DNA from: Bacillota bacterium
GTDB lineage: Bacteria; Bacillota; Dethiobacteria; DTU022
Direction of reading: 5' to 3'
DNA length: 35,421 nt
NCBI GenBank assembly: GCA_019428945.1
Contig: JAHYJM010000013.1
Span: 1 to 35,421, forward strand
In this document: positions 1-8,522 of the stretch, one piece after another
Layout of the letters: every line of letters starts with the position of its first letter
How positions within the stretch are numbered: position 1 is the first letter of the stretch
Program-made: the position numbers and the translations under genes
Notes under the pieces: generated by a model
The model's input: only the letters and a program-made list of their open reading frames with translations
What the model was told of the DNA's origin: nothing
Databases searched by the model: none

Positions 1-105
1 GGCATACAGCTTACAGGACCGGTTTCAGCAATCTTCATTTTAGTCGGAGTGATCGTATTTTCCCGCTACCCGGAAAAAGAAGTCAGAACATACCAGGAGG
101 ACTAA
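1..105 (+). CDS. C-terminal fragment of a membrane transporter (MFS/GPH-like)
   Basis: The reading frame is open from the left edge to a TAA at 103-105 and encodes 34 residues. A hydrophobic stretch (SAIFILVGVIVF) preceded by TGPV is followed by a short charged tail, SRYPEKEVRTYQED. A last transmembrane helix led by G-P and ending in an R/Y-P motif resembles the C-terminus of GPH-type (MelB-like) or other MFS carriers, but this is inference from very little sequence. The gene begins outside the window, so its substrate cannot be stated. Its stop lies 2 bp before the first copy of the 31-bp element. Confidence 0.4.
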   Translation, partial: GIQLTGPVSAIFILVGVIVFSRYPEKEVRTYQED

Positions 106-107
106 AC

Positions 108-138
108 TGGGACAGGGGGGACAGGTCCTTTTGTCCCA
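108..138 (+). repeat. 31-bp nested-palindrome element, copy A
   Basis: The outer arms TGGGACA and TGTCCCA enclose a core GGGACAGGTCC, which is itself palindromic (GGAC/GTCC). Variable positions 8-10 are GGG and position 22 is T. It lies 2 bp after the transporter stop and 5 bp before the ybaK Shine-Dalgarno sequence. Copy B, in opposite orientation, lies just after ybaK. Confidence 0.85.
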
Positions 139-156
139 TTCACGGAGGTGCTTTAT

Positions 157-633
157 ATGACAGATAACAAGGCCCTGGAGAGGGCAAAAATATACCTGGA
201 TAAATTTAAGCTTCATCTTGAACCAAAGGAGCACGAACAAACCACCAAAACATCCGTTGAAGCTGCACAGGCTTTAGGTGTTGAGGTTGGGCAGATCGCC
301 AAAACAATCCTTTTCAGGGCAGGTCAGTCATACGGCCTTTTTGTTGCCGCAGGAGATATAACTATTGACGCAAAGAAGGTTAAAGCCCTGCTCGGTGGCG
401 GCAAGGTCAGAATTGCAAAACCCGATGAAGTTGAGGAAATAACAGGCTACCGCGTTGGCGGGGTATGCCCTTTTGATATAAAACCGGAGATTAAAATATT
501 TATTGACAGTTCAATGGCACGTTTTGATATAGTTTTCAGCGCTGCCGGATCGAGCCATTCTTACCTGCCGATTACCCTTGAACAGCTTGAGCAGGTTACA
601 GGCGGCACTATCGTTGATATGCAGAAAGAATGA
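157..633 (+). CDS. ybaK: YbaK/EbsC-family aminoacyl-tRNA deacylase
   Basis: This 158-residue protein is a single YbaK/prolyl-tRNA-editing-like domain. Family members hydrolyse mischarged tRNA in trans, classically Cys-tRNA(Pro). Family features include the N-terminal segment with KTSVEAAQALGV and QIAKTILF, the central FVAAGDITIDAKKVKALLG, the GYRVGGVCPF loop and the late AAGSSHSYLPI segment. The start was set at ATG 157 because GGAGG at 144-148 is 8 nt upstream. An in-frame GTG at 148 overlaps that Shine-Dalgarno sequence and is unlikely to be used. The gene is alone on the plus strand, facing the nitrilase pair, and is tightly enclosed by inverted copies of the 31-bp element. The exact tRNA substrate cannot be told from sequence. 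Confidence 0.9.
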   Translation: MTDNKALERAKIYLDKFKLHLEPKEHEQTTKTSVEAAQALGVEVGQIAKTILFRAGQSYGLFVAAGDITIDAKKVKALLGGGKVRIAKPDEVEEITGYRVGGVCPFDIKPEIKIFIDSSMARFDIVFSAAGSSHSYLPITLEQLEQVTGGTIVDMQKE

Positions 634-639
634 TCAAAG

Positions 640-670
640 TGGGACAAATGGACCTGTCCCCTTTGTCCCA
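640..670 (-). repeat. 31-bp nested-palindrome element, copy B (inverted)
   Basis: On the minus strand this copy has 9-bp perfect outer arms, TGGGACAAA and TTTGTCCCA, around the core GGGACAGGTCC. Variable positions 8-10 are AAG and position 22 is A. It sits 6 bp after the ybaK stop and directly abuts the stop codon of the convergent nitrilase gene (TAA at 671-673). Confidence 0.85.
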
Positions 671-1702
671 TTAGGTTAGGGTGGGGTTGTGATCGCGCCA
701 GGGATGATTCAGGCGAAGCTGGTGCAGGGCATCGAGGTTGAGTTCCGCTACGGCCATCGCTTCGCTGCTGAATGATTCAACCTCAGCCAGCACACCGTCG
801 CGTTTTGGAGTAATCTCCAGGGGAGCAAAGATACCGGCTCTGCCGGTAAATGTAAAGCCGGCTACACTGCCAACAAGGGAGCTCTTGATTCCATAAATAA
901 CGCTTTCCTGCACCCTGGGCCAGATTCCCCGCAGGGCGAGCCAGTAATTATATTCTTCAAGGTTTGCGATTGGCAATAAGACAATATCCACCCGGTGCGA
1001 TTCGAGGATTCTGAAGGTTTCATAATAGGTTGCATCCATGCATACAGGTATGGCCAACCTGCCCAGCGGTGTGTCAAAATGTGAAAATGAGCGGCCCCGT
1101 TTGAGCTGCCACTCAGCCTCAACCGGCAGCAGGTGAACTTTGTCCTGACTGCCGATAAGCCTGCCTTCCGGGCTGTACAAAAAAGACCTGTTTACCACAG
1201 TCCCGGCTTCAGCAAAAGGGTAACTACCGGCCATTATGTAAACGCCGTAGGCTTGAGCGAGGCTTGAGAACAAAAGATCAATAAAGGGCTTAACTGCCGG
1301 AGTCATAAAACTGAAGATATCGGCTAAGCTGATACCGGATCCTGTATTTTTACCGGCGCTTTGATCAGGGGCATTTTGGTATGACTTTTCCAGTTGATCA
1401 ATACCGGGCAGCATCCCAAAAAGCGGCAGGCTGTTATACTCGGGGAAGGCAACTATCTGCGCTCCCGCCTCAAAAGCTTCTTTAACCCTGCGGTGCATCT
1501 CGTCGGCATAGGCCAGGGGATTTTTGAATAGCTTAAGTTCCACCTGAAGGGCGGCTGCCCTGACCCGTTTTCTGTCAACCGGTGCCGGGATGTATGGCTG
1601 AGGTAAAACAGATTTAAGGTGGCGGCGCAGGCGGGCGGGACGGCAGAGCCAGACCAGGTAGCGCTGAAAGAGCTTTTCTTTAAATTGATCAATTAAACGC
1701 AT
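671..1702 (-). CDS. Carbon-nitrogen hydrolase (nitrilase superfamily), intact catalytic triad
   Basis: This 343-residue protein belongs to the nitrilase/amidase superfamily, which hydrolyses C-N bonds with a Glu-Lys-Cys triad. The triad is visible as E88 in AFPEYNSLP, K188 in GSQDKVHLLP and C221 in IPVCMDATYYET. A further Glu near residue 195 fits the family's fourth conserved acid. About 45 residues precede the first beta strand; they are rich in Arg, Lys and bulky hydrophobics (LFQRYLVWLCRPARLRRHLK) and could form an amphipathic, membrane-associating helix, though this is inference. The start is ATG 1702, with only a weak ribosome binding site. The gene lies 42 bp downstream of a catalytically dead paralogue in the same direction, so the two are probably cotranscribed. 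No substrate can be named. Confidence 0.8.
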   Translation of the reverse strand: MRLIDQFKEKLFQRYLVWLCRPARLRRHLKSVLPQPYIPAPVDRKRVRAAALQVELKLFKNPLAYADEMHRRVKEAFEAGAQIVAFPEYNSLPLFGMLPGIDQLEKSYQNAPDQSAGKNTGSGISLADIFSFMTPAVKPFIDLLFSSLAQAYGVYIMAGSYPFAEAGTVVNRSFLYSPEGRLIGSQDKVHLLPVEAEWQLKRGRSFSHFDTPLGRLAIPVCMDATYYETFRILESHRVDIVLLPIANLEEYNYWLALRGIWPRVQESVIYGIKSSLVGSVAGFTFTGRAGIFAPLEITPKRDGVLAEVESFSSEAMAVAELNLDALHQLRLNHPWRDHNPTLT

Positions 1703-1744
1703 ATTACTTCGAACCCACTTTTCAGGTTGATTCCTGCCGGAGGC

Positions 1745-2596
1745 CTAATTTCGGCCCAGTTCACTGTACGCTTCAGGATTTAGAAGCTCAAGCAGGGGGT
1801 ACTTTTGCTTTAATTCTTGACGGGCTGGTTCGTCAAGCCAGGCTGCTGCATATGAATCACCAGGGTAGCCGCGGGCCAGGTAACCGCTCAAACCGGGGGT
1901 TATTTCGCAGGGCCCGTGCACTATTGGCGCTGCTCCAAAGCTGCGATCAGCCAGCTTACCGGACAGCTGAGCCTCAACAGCCCAAAACTGATTCTGCTGG
2001 ACCTGGGCCCAGATACCGGCAGCCTGGGGCCAGCAGTTGAACCCTGCCTCAAGCGCACCGCAGTGTAATATGATGTCTGCACCATTAAGGGCCAGGATAC
2101 GTCCTGTTTCAGGGTGGCGGGCATCATTGCCGATGATCAGGCCTGCTTTAAGTTCACCGACAGTAAAAAAGTTCAGCGCTTCTCCCCTGCACAAACCTGC
2201 CTCTCTTTCTTCACGGGTCAAATGAGTCTGTTTTTGGCTTACAATAACTCTTCCTTCCGGATCGAAACAGCAGGCGCTGTGAAAGATGCACCCGCTCTCT
2301 CTGAAAAAATATGTGCCGGGAACAAGGTATATTTCCAGTTCCCGGGCGGCAGAAGCATGCAGATCAAGAAATAGTTCCAGCCATTTCCCGTATCCTGAAG
2401 TTAAGTCCTTAAGGATAGTGAAAAAGTCTGCCGGGGGTTTTAGTTGAGCCGTTGAAAATCCAACCAGGAGTGAGCTGTAAGCGGGCAAAACTACCAGTGA
2501 AGCACCAGTTTGCTTCAGCATGGTTAAGAGGCTATTCCGGTAATCTTCCAGACTGTTCATCTTAATGCCGGCCAGAGTTAATGCGGCAACCCTCAA
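1745..2596 (-). CDS. Nitrilase-superfamily paralogue lacking all catalytic residues (pseudoenzyme)
   Basis: The fold aligns along its length with the neighbouring active nitrilase, including the segments after the first strand (SLVVLPAYSSLL), the middle (GRVIVSQKQTHL) and the nucleophile elbow (GLIIGNDARHPETGRIL). At the three catalytic positions Glu is replaced by Ala, Lys by Gln and Cys by Gly, so hydrolase activity is not expected. The frame is otherwise intact, with no internal stop. I chose the TTG at 2596-2594, giving 283 residues, because AGGAGGAGAGGT lies 9 nt upstream and the protein then begins LRVAALTLAG like other family members. Upstream ATGs at 2626 and 2758 would add residues with no family resemblance. 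It precedes the active gene in the same transcript direction and may be a structural or regulatory partner. Confidence 0.75.
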   Translation of the reverse strand: MRVAALTLAGIKMNSLEDYRNSLLTMLKQTGASLVVLPAYSSLLVGFSTAQLKPPADFFTILKDLTSGYGKWLELFLDLHASAARELEIYLVPGTYFFRESGCIFHSACCFDPEGRVIVSQKQTHLTREEREAGLCRGEALNFFTVGELKAGLIIGNDARHPETGRILALNGADIILHCGALEAGFNCWPQAAGIWAQVQQNQFWAVEAQLSGKLADRSFGAAPIVHGPCEITPGLSGYLARGYPGDSYAAAWLDEPARQELKQKYPLLELLNPEAYSELGRN

Positions 2597-2759
2597 TTTA
2601 AGTTTACCTCTCCTCCTGTATCGCATACGAACATTGCATACTGCCAAGTTAACGCAAAGAGACAAATATACTTCACAAGCCAACTCTCTCAGGGAACTCC
2701 GTGTCGATACCGATCGGGAGAAACCACGTGGACGGACAGTTCCATCGTTTCTTTTCATC

Positions 2760-2878
2760 TTTTTAAAGGTGCGGCGACACCCCCCCTGCGAAGGAATGTC
2801 CCCGATGGCTTTCGCTAAGCGTGGGGACGCCCGAGTCGACCCCAGGGTATCGCTTATTTCTAAATTTTTCGCTTTAGT
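2760..2878. other. Non-coding spacer with strong hairpin between icd and the nitrilase pair
   Basis: Between the icd stop (2880) and the nitrilase ribosome binding site there is no convincing gene. A perfect 6-bp inverted repeat, GTCCCC at 2798-2803 and GGGGAC at 2823-2828, encloses a smaller GCTT/AAGC hairpin. A second short inverted repeat (GGTG/CACC) lies at about 2768-2781. No T tract follows, so a classical terminator is not supported. It could be a processed or transcription-attenuating structure, or a remnant of another repeat family. Confidence 0.35.
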
Positions 2879-2879
2879 A

Positions 2880-3881
2880 TTACGCTTTGATCAGGTTTAC
2901 CAGGGCCTCTGCCATTTCAGCGGTGCCGGCAGTACCTCCGAGATCGGCGGTAACATTTTTGCCTTCAAGAATTAAAGCAGCCAGGGCATTCTCAATACGC
3001 CGGGCAGCTTCAGCCTCTCCCAGGTAGTCAAGCATCAAAACTGCTGCCATGATCATGGCTGAAGGGTTAACCCGGTTTTGACCAGTATATTTTGGAGCGC
3101 TGCCGTGAACAGGTTCAAAGAGGGCTGCCTGATCACCGATGTTGGCCCCGGGAACCAGGCCCAGGCCTCCGACCAGGCCGGCGCAAAGGTCTGATAAAAT
3201 ATCACCGTAAAGGTTGGGCATAACCAGAACATCATAGAGCTGCGGTTTCTGCACGAGCTGCATGGCCATGTTGTCAACGATGCGATCTTCAAACTCGATC
3301 TGTGGGTATTTTTCGGCCACCGCTCTTGCTGTATCAAGAAAGAGACCGTCACTGAGTTTAAGAATATTGGCCTTGTGCACTGCTGTGACCTTGCTGCGGT
3401 TATTTTTAACAGCATATTCAAAAGCAAACCTGACGATTCGCTCAGATGCTTTCCGGGTAATGATCTTGATGCTTTCCGCCGCATCGCTGCCAACCATATG
3501 CTCAACCCCGGAATAGAGATCTTCTGTATTCTCGCGCACCACAACAAGATCGATATCCCGGTAGGGTGAAACCACTCCCGGGATTGTTTTTGAAGGGCGC
3601 AGGTTCGCATAGAGATCGAGCTCCATGCGCAGGGCAACGTTGATGCTTCTGAAACCGGAACCGATTGGCGTTGTCAGCGGACCTTTTAAACCAACCCGGT
3701 TCTTTCTCAGCGAGGCAAGCACTTCCTCGGGCAAAGGTGTGCCATATTCGGCAATCGCTCCTTCGCCGGCGCTTACTTCGTCCCAGTTAATCTTCACTCC
3801 CGCTGCTTCAATTACGGAAAGGGTCGCTTCTGTTATCTCCGGCCCGATACCGTCTCCTTTGATTAATGTTACTGTGTGCAT
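2880..3881 (-). CDS. icd: Isocitrate dehydrogenase (short IDH/IPMDH family)
   Basis: This 333-residue beta-decarboxylating dehydrogenase oxidises isocitrate to 2-oxoglutarate. Visible family features are [10 protein letters not shown] at the N-terminus, the substrate phosphate/carboxylate site [12 protein letters not shown] (S79, N81), the Arg in [15 protein letters not shown], the catalytic Lys in VHKANILK, the metal-binding Asp region NLYGDILSD and the coenzyme loop [15 protein letters not shown]. The Ser-x-Asn motif favours isocitrate over isopropylmalate. K264 and Y265 match the NADP-binding Lys-Tyr pair of E. coli Icd, but the later Tyr and Arg of that set are Ala312 and Gly316, so the coenzyme is uncertain. 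The start ATG overlaps the coaE stop in TAATG, with AAGGAGG 6 nt upstream, which indicates translational coupling. Confidence 0.85.
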   Translation of the reverse strand: MHTVTLIKGDGIGPEITEATLSVIEAAGVKINWDEVSAGEGAIAEYGTPLPEEVLASLRKNRVGLKGPLTTPIGSGFRSINVALRMELDLYANLRPSKTIPGVVSPYRDIDLVVVRENTEDLYSGVEHMVGSDAAESIKIITRKASERIVRFAFEYAVKNNRSKVTAVHKANILKLSDGLFLDTARAVAEKYPQIEFEDRIVDNMAMQLVQKPQLYDVLVMPNLYGDILSDLCAGLVGGLGLVPGANIGDQAALFEPVHGSAPKYTGQNRVNPSAMIMAAVLMLDYLGEAEAARRIENALAALILEGKNVTADLGGTAGTAEMAEALVNLIKA

Positions 3882-4486
3882 TAGCAGCCTCCTTGCATGA
3901 TTTTGTCCCAGAACTGCTCTGCCTGGGCCGCGGTTTCATTTATTGATCCGCTGTTGTCAATGATTGCATCAGCATACTTTTTTTTATCTCCGAGCGGCAT
4001 CTGCGCACTCAGGCGGTTTTCTGCTTCAATCCTGCTTAAATGATCGCGCTGCTGCAGGCGTTCCAGCTGTATTTCCGGGGATACATAAACCAGGAGTATC
4101 AAATCAACCCCAGAGTGCATACCGGCTTCGATCAGCAGGGGGATATCGTAAACGATCACAGCATCGGGATCTTTTCCTGCTATCTCAGATGAAAGAACAG
4201 CGAACCTGTCGGCTACCCTGGGGTGAATAATTTCGTTCAGCTTCTCAAGTTTTGCGCTGTCGTTAAAAACAATGCCGGCCAGTTTAACCCGGTCAATGCT
4301 GCGATCGGGTAAAAGTATGGTCTCGCCAAGCCAGTCTACAATTTCCTGCCAGGCCGGCAGATCGGGCTGAACTACCTCCCGTGCGATCTGATCGGCATCA
4401 ATAAGGTGAGCGCCTTTTTTTACCAGCATTTTTGCCACGGTACTTTTACCCGATGCAATACCGCCCGTTAAACCGATAATTAACAT
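3881..4486 (-). CDS. coaE: Dephospho-CoA kinase
   Basis: CoaE phosphorylates the 3'-hydroxyl of dephospho-CoA, the last step of CoA synthesis. This 201-residue protein starts with a P-loop ([12 protein letters not shown]) and continues with the family's [25 protein letters not shown] segment, an IIHPRV motif, [11 protein letters not shown], and QLERLQQRD in the lid region. Length is normal for the family. Five bases separate it from mutM upstream, and its stop overlaps the icd start. It complements coaBC, which is encoded in another operon of this window. Confidence 0.95.
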   Translation of the reverse strand: MLIIGLTGGIASGKSTVAKMLVKKGAHLIDADQIAREVVQPDLPAWQEIVDWLGETILLPDRSIDRVKLAGIVFNDSAKLEKLNEIIHPRVADRFAVLSSEIAGKDPDAVIVYDIPLLIEAGMHSGVDLILLVYVSPEIQLERLQQRDHLSRIEAENRLSAQMPLGDKKKYADAIIDNSGSINETAAQAEQFWDKIMQGGC

Positions 4487-4491
4487 AGGCT

Positions 4492-5343
4492 CTAATTCTC
4501 CCTGTCTTCTTCACTTTCATTTACCTGGCAGCATGGGCAATAGTATGTGCCCCGGCCGGCAACAACTGTTTTTTCGATTAACGCCCCGCATTTTATACAG
4601 TTTTCACCTTTGCGTCCGTAAACGGCGAGCCTGCTCTGAAAATCTCCCAGGGCTCCGCTTGCGCTGCGATAATCGCGAAATGTTGTTCCCCCATGTTCGA
4701 TTCCTTCTTCAAGCACTGCCTTAATAGAATGGTAAAGCGCTTTGGTCTCATCCCGGTTAAGGGAAGAAACCCGGCGAAGAGGGTGGAATCCACAGCGGTG
4801 CAAACATTCATCAGTATATATATTGCCCATCCCTGCGGCAAAATCCTGGTCCAAAAGCAGTGATTTCAGGCGGCTCTTCTCTTTCTTTTTCAGCATCTGC
4901 TGGAAAGTTTCACAATCAAGCTCGTTATAAATATCCGGTCCGACATGTTGTAAAACCAGCTCTTTCAGCTCAGCTTCCCCTGAAACATACCAGAGCCGGC
5001 CAAACCGGCGCATATCGGAATATACCAGCGATGAACGATCAGAAAAGGGCAGTGTAACCCTTAAAAAACGCTCATTTATGCAGCTGCTGTCATCTGTGTA
5101 GATCAGGTTGCCCGTCATCCGCAGGTGAACCACCAGAATACCCTGATCAAGGTAAATAAGCAGATATTTACCTTTACGTCCAATTTTTTTTACAGTACGC
5201 CCCTGCAGGGCTCCGCTGAATTCTTCCGGAGCGGGATGTTCAATTGTTGAAGGCATGTGGAGTATTGGCGCTGCAAAAGTTTTACCGGTTATCAGCGGTT
5301 CCAGTTCACGGCGAATAGTTTCAACCTCAGGCAGTTCGGGCAA
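4492..5343 (-). CDS. mutM: Formamidopyrimidine-DNA glycosylase
   Basis: This bifunctional glycosylase/AP lyase removes 8-oxoguanine and formamidopyrimidines. The 283-residue protein begins PELPEVETIRREL, so that after Met removal Pro is the catalytic N-terminus, followed by Glu. A Lys in GRKGKYLL, an H-L-R-M-T-G strand and the helix-two-turn-helix segment (DQDFAAGMGNIYTDE) are present. The C-terminal zinc finger has its four cysteines in CIKCG and YYCPCCQ. It lies 16 bp after polA, as in many Bacillota, and 5 bp before coaE. Confidence 0.96.
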   Translation of the reverse strand: MPELPEVETIRRELEPLITGKTFAAPILHMPSTIEHPAPEEFSGALQGRTVKKIGRKGKYLLIYLDQGILVVHLRMTGNLIYTDDSSCINERFLRVTLPFSDRSSLVYSDMRRFGRLWYVSGEAELKELVLQHVGPDIYNELDCETFQQMLKKKEKSRLKSLLLDQDFAAGMGNIYTDECLHRCGFHPLRRVSSLNRDETKALYHSIKAVLEEGIEHGGTTFRDYRSASGALGDFQSRLAVYGRKGENCIKCGALIEKTVVAGRGTYYCPCCQVNESEEDREN

Positions 5344-5359
5344 TTTTAAATCTCCTGTT

Positions 5360-8029
5360 CTAAAATTTCTTCAGTTCTTCCCAGTTGGCGCCCCATTTAA
5401 GATCAACCTGAAGAGGCACTGAGAGCGTAAAGGCATGCTCCATCTCTTTCTTAATCAGCGGGGCGAAAAAATCGAGCTCAGATTCTTCAATTTCAAAGAG
5501 CAGTTCGTCGTGAATCTGCAGAAGCATTGCCGCATTGAAACCGCCTTCTTCAATGATCCGGTCAATCTTCAGCATGGCCAGCTTAATTATATCGGCGGCC
5601 GAACCCTGAATGGGAGTGTTCAGAGCCATGCGTTCGGCAAAGCTGCGGGTATTATGATTGGATGAATGAATTTCAGGCAGATAGCGCCTTCGATTAAGCA
5701 TGGTGGTCACGTAACCCTGATCGCGGGCCTGCTCAGTGATCATGTCCATATAAGCTTTTACACCGCTGTAACGCTCAAAATAACTGTCAATATAGGCTTT
5801 TGCCTCGGCACGCGGTATTTTAAGCCCCTGGGCCAGACCGTAATCGCTGGAGCCATATATGATACCAAAGTTTACTGCCTTCGCTTTTTCGCGCATCAGG
5901 GGTGTTACTTCTTCAAGTTTTACGTTATTGACTTCAGCAGCAGTGCGACGGTGAATGTCCTGACCTGTGTTAAAAGCCTCTACGAGGATAGGATCTTTAG
6001 ATAAGTGGGCCAGTATTCTCAGTTCCACCTGGGAATAGTCGGCGGCAAAGAAAATCCGTTCCTTATTAGAGGGGATAAAAGCTTTTCTGATCCGCCGTCC
6101 TTCTTCAAGTCTGATCGGGATATTCTGCAGGTTGGGATCGCTGCTGCTGAGCCTTCCAGTGGCAGTTGACGCCTGGTTTAAAACTGTATATATTTTCTCT
6201 TCGCCGGGGTCAACCATTTCGATCATCCCTGAAAGGTAAGTGCCCTCAAGTTTTGAAAGCTGACGGTAGAGAAGTAATAATGCAGCTATTTCATGTTTTT
6301 CTGCCAGCTCTTCAAGGACGCGGGCGTCGGTTGAACGGCCGGTTTTGGTTTTGCGGATTGCCGGCAGTTTTAGCTTATCAAAGAGAACGACAGCTAACTG
6401 CTGCGGAGAATTAATATTGAATTCTTCTCCGGCAAGACTAAAGATTTCTTTCTCAAGCATGTCTAAACGGCTGCATATTTCTTTTGAAAGAGTACGCAGA
6501 TAAGCACTGTCAACTTTAATGCCCCGCCTTTCAATGCGGGCAAGAACTAACGCCAGGGGCAGTTCAAGCTCGAAAAGAAGTTTTTCCAGCGACTGTTCCT
6601 GAAGCTGTTCCAGAAGGTTTTCATAAAGCGGGAATAACTGCCTTGCCTCTTCAGCCAGCCAGGGTCCGCGATGGGGGAGACCTGTTTTTGATTTTTTCCC
6701 TGCTGAAGTTTCCACTGGTTCCAGGCCGAGATAACGCTGGAGCAGATCAGGCAGGTTGTAACGGCCTGCGGCTGGATCGGCCAGGTAAGCGGCAAGGTGA
6801 GTATCAAATTTGATTTCAGGAATTTCAAGACCAAAGTTTAAAAAGAGATGTTCGCACTGCTTGGCATCGTGAACTAAAAGCTTTACATTTCGCTTACACA
6901 GGGAAGAGATCATTTCGAGCGTTTTGTTGCCATCATGCTCATGATCAGAAATTGTAAGGTAGCAGGCCTTCTCCCGGTCTGCTGCCAATGCAACAGTTAC
7001 AAGTGCGCTTCGCCAGTATGGCCAGCCGCCTGCCTGTTCTGCCCGCATTGCAAGAACGGATCCATCCCTGATGTGATCAAGATAATTTTTTAGTTCGCCG
7101 GACGTTTGTAGCTTCACAGCTTCAGGCAGCTCATTACTGATTACCTCTTCACCGCCCGCTGCCGCTTTAACCCGGGAAGCCAGGTTCTTGAATTCAAGCT
7201 CATTTAATATGGCCAGCAGCTCTTCATATTCAGGTTTCTGATAACGGCAAAGATTTTCATCAAATTCAAAGGCAACATTTCGCCTGAGAGTGACAAGATC
7301 ACGGCCTGTGAAAAGCTGATCGCGGTAATCTATTAAGTTTTGGGCCGCTTTGCCCCTGATTTTATCTATATTCTCGTAAAGATTTTCAATAGACCCATAT
7401 TCAGCAAGCAGATTACGGGCAGTTTTATCACCAATACCGGGAACACCCGGAATATTGTCGGAAGGATCTCCCTTTAAAGCCTTGTAGTCTATAAACTGAT
7501 CGGTGGTCATGCCGTAGGCTTCTTTTAAAAGATCAGGATCGTAACGCACCATCTGGCTGATCCCCTTTTTAGTGAGCATAACCGTTATATGATCATCAAC
7601 CAGCTGAAGCAGATCGGCATCGCCGGAGACAACAGTTACTGCCTGACCCTGTTCAGCAAACCTGTCAGCGAGGGTGCCGATAACATCATCGGCTTCAAAA
7701 TCATCAACAATAAATACGGGAATACGCATCGCTTTGAGGATTTCCCTGGTGCGCCCGATCTGTTCGGCAAGCTCCTGGGGCATTTTCTCCCGCTGGGCTT
7801 TATAAGTTTCATCAATTCGCACCCGGAAAGAAGGTTTTGGCGGATCAAAGGCAACAGCTATATAATCCGGCTTTTCTTCTTCCAGCAGTTTGAAGAGCAT
7901 ATTTGTAAAACCATAGACAGCATTCGTATGTTCACCCCGGCGGTTTTGCAGGGGGGGCAGAGCATAAAATGCCCTGTAGAGCAAACTATTACCATCGATT
8001 ACAATAAATTTTTCCCGTGATGTTGTCAA
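5360..8029 (-). CDS. polA: DNA polymerase I
   Basis: This 889-residue Pol I fills gaps during repair and removes Okazaki primers. The N-terminal 5' nuclease (about residues 1-290) shows VIDGNSLLYRAFYALP, FEADDVIGTLA, SGDADLLQLV and GDPSDNIPGVPGIGDKTA. The central 3'-5' exonuclease domain appears degenerate: the first DxE motif is absent, as in many Bacillota enzymes. The polymerase domain has motif A (DYSQVELRILAHLS), the O helix (REKAKAVNFGIIYG) and motif C (QIHDELLFE). I chose TTG 8029 because AAAGGAG lies 8 nt upstream and the protein then starts TTSREKFIVIDGNS. A longer frame from 8092 would overlap ribH. Only 19 bp separate ribH and polA, so transcription from the rib promoter may continue into polA. 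Confidence 0.96.
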   Translation of the reverse strand: MTTSREKFIVIDGNSLLYRAFYALPPLQNRRGEHTNAVYGFTNMLFKLLEEEKPDYIAVAFDPPKPSFRVRIDETYKAQREKMPQELAEQIGRTREILKAMRIPVFIVDDFEADDVIGTLADRFAEQGQAVTVVSGDADLLQLVDDHITVMLTKKGISQMVRYDPDLLKEAYGMTTDQFIDYKALKGDPSDNIPGVPGIGDKTARNLLAEYGSIENLYENIDKIRGKAAQNLIDYRDQLFTGRDLVTLRRNVAFEFDENLCRYQKPEYEELLAILNELEFKNLASRVKAAAGGEEVISNELPEAVKLQTSGELKNYLDHIRDGSVLAMRAEQAGGWPYWRSALVTVALAADREKACYLTISDHEHDGNKTLEMISSLCKRNVKLLVHDAKQCEHLFLNFGLEIPEIKFDTHLAAYLADPAAGRYNLPDLLQRYLGLEPVETSAGKKSKTGLPHRGPWLAEEARQLFPLYENLLEQLQEQSLEKLLFELELPLALVLARIERRGIKVDSAYLRTLSKEICSRLDMLEKEIFSLAGEEFNINSPQQLAVVLFDKLKLPAIRKTKTGRSTDARVLEELAEKHEIAALLLLYRQLSKLEGTYLSGMIEMVDPGEEKIYTVLNQASTATGRLSSSDPNLQNIPIRLEEGRRIRKAFIPSNKERIFFAADYSQVELRILAHLSKDPILVEAFNTGQDIHRRTAAEVNNVKLEEVTPLMREKAKAVNFGIIYGSSDYGLAQGLKIPRAEAKAYIDSYFERYSGVKAYMDMITEQARDQGYVTTMLNRRRYLPEIHSSNHNTRSFAERMALNTPIQGSAADIIKLAMLKIDRIIEEGGFNAAMLLQIHDELLFEIEESELDFFAPLIKKEMEHAFTLSVPLQVDLKWGANWEELKKF

Positions 8030-8048
8030 ACGACCGGCTCCTTTATAA

Positions 8049-8522
8049 TTACACGGTGGAATTAAACTTGCTGTTAAGATCGGCCATTTCAATCGCTGAA
8101 GCGGCAGCCTGCCATCCTTTGTTGCCGGCCTTACTGCCTGCTCGTTCTATTGCCTGTTCGAGGGTGTCGCTGGTGATAACTCCAAATATAACGGGGAGCC
8201 CTGTTTCAAGGCTGACATGGGCGATACCTTTTGCCACTTCGGAAGCTACATAATCAAAGTGAGGGGTTGAACCGCGAATAACTGCTCCCAGGCAGATAAC
8301 AGCATCATAACGCTTGCTCAAAACGGCCTTCTTGGCAGCAAGGGGTATCTCAAAAGCGCCGGGGACCCAGATCAGTTCTATGGCCTCTTCCTGCGCTTCA
8401 TGCCTTTTCAGGCAGTCAATAGCCCCGCTTAAAAGGTGGCCGGAAATAAATTCATTAAAACGACTGACGATGATCGCAAACCGGTAATCACGGGCAACCA
8501 GCTTTCCTTCAATTGTTTTCAA
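8049..8522 (-). CDS. ribH: 6,7-dimethyl-8-ribityllumazine synthase
   Basis: RibH condenses 5-amino-6-ribitylaminouracil with 3,4-dihydroxy-2-butanone 4-phosphate, the penultimate riboflavin step. The 157-residue length is typical. Family signatures include [40 protein letters not shown] with the catalytic His, and the late [15 protein letters not shown] and AGNKGWQAA segments. It ends the rib cluster; 153 bp separate it from ribBA, and that gap holds two small inverted repeats (CTCCGT/ACGGAG and TGCTG/CAGCA) but no clear terminator. AGGAGAG lies just upstream of the ATG. Confidence 0.96.
   Translation of the reverse strand: MKTIEGKLVARDYRFAIIVSRFNEFISGHLLSGAIDCLKRHEAQEEAIELIWVPGAFEIPLAAKKAVLSKRYDAVICLGAVIRGSTPHFDYVASEVAKGIAHVSLETGLPVIFGVITSDTLEQAIERAGSKAGNKGWQAAASAIEMADLNSKFNSTV

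Noticed and set aside
2597-2758. Longer N-terminus for the dead nitrilase starting at ATG 2758 or 2626
   Set aside because: The added residues show no family resemblance, and a strong AGGAGGAGAGGT lies after them, correctly spaced for the TTG at 2596.
2565-2975. Plus-strand open frame of 136 codons opposite the nitrilase/icd junction
   Set aside because: It has no ribosome binding site, resembles no family and overlaps antisense to icd and the nitrilase gene.
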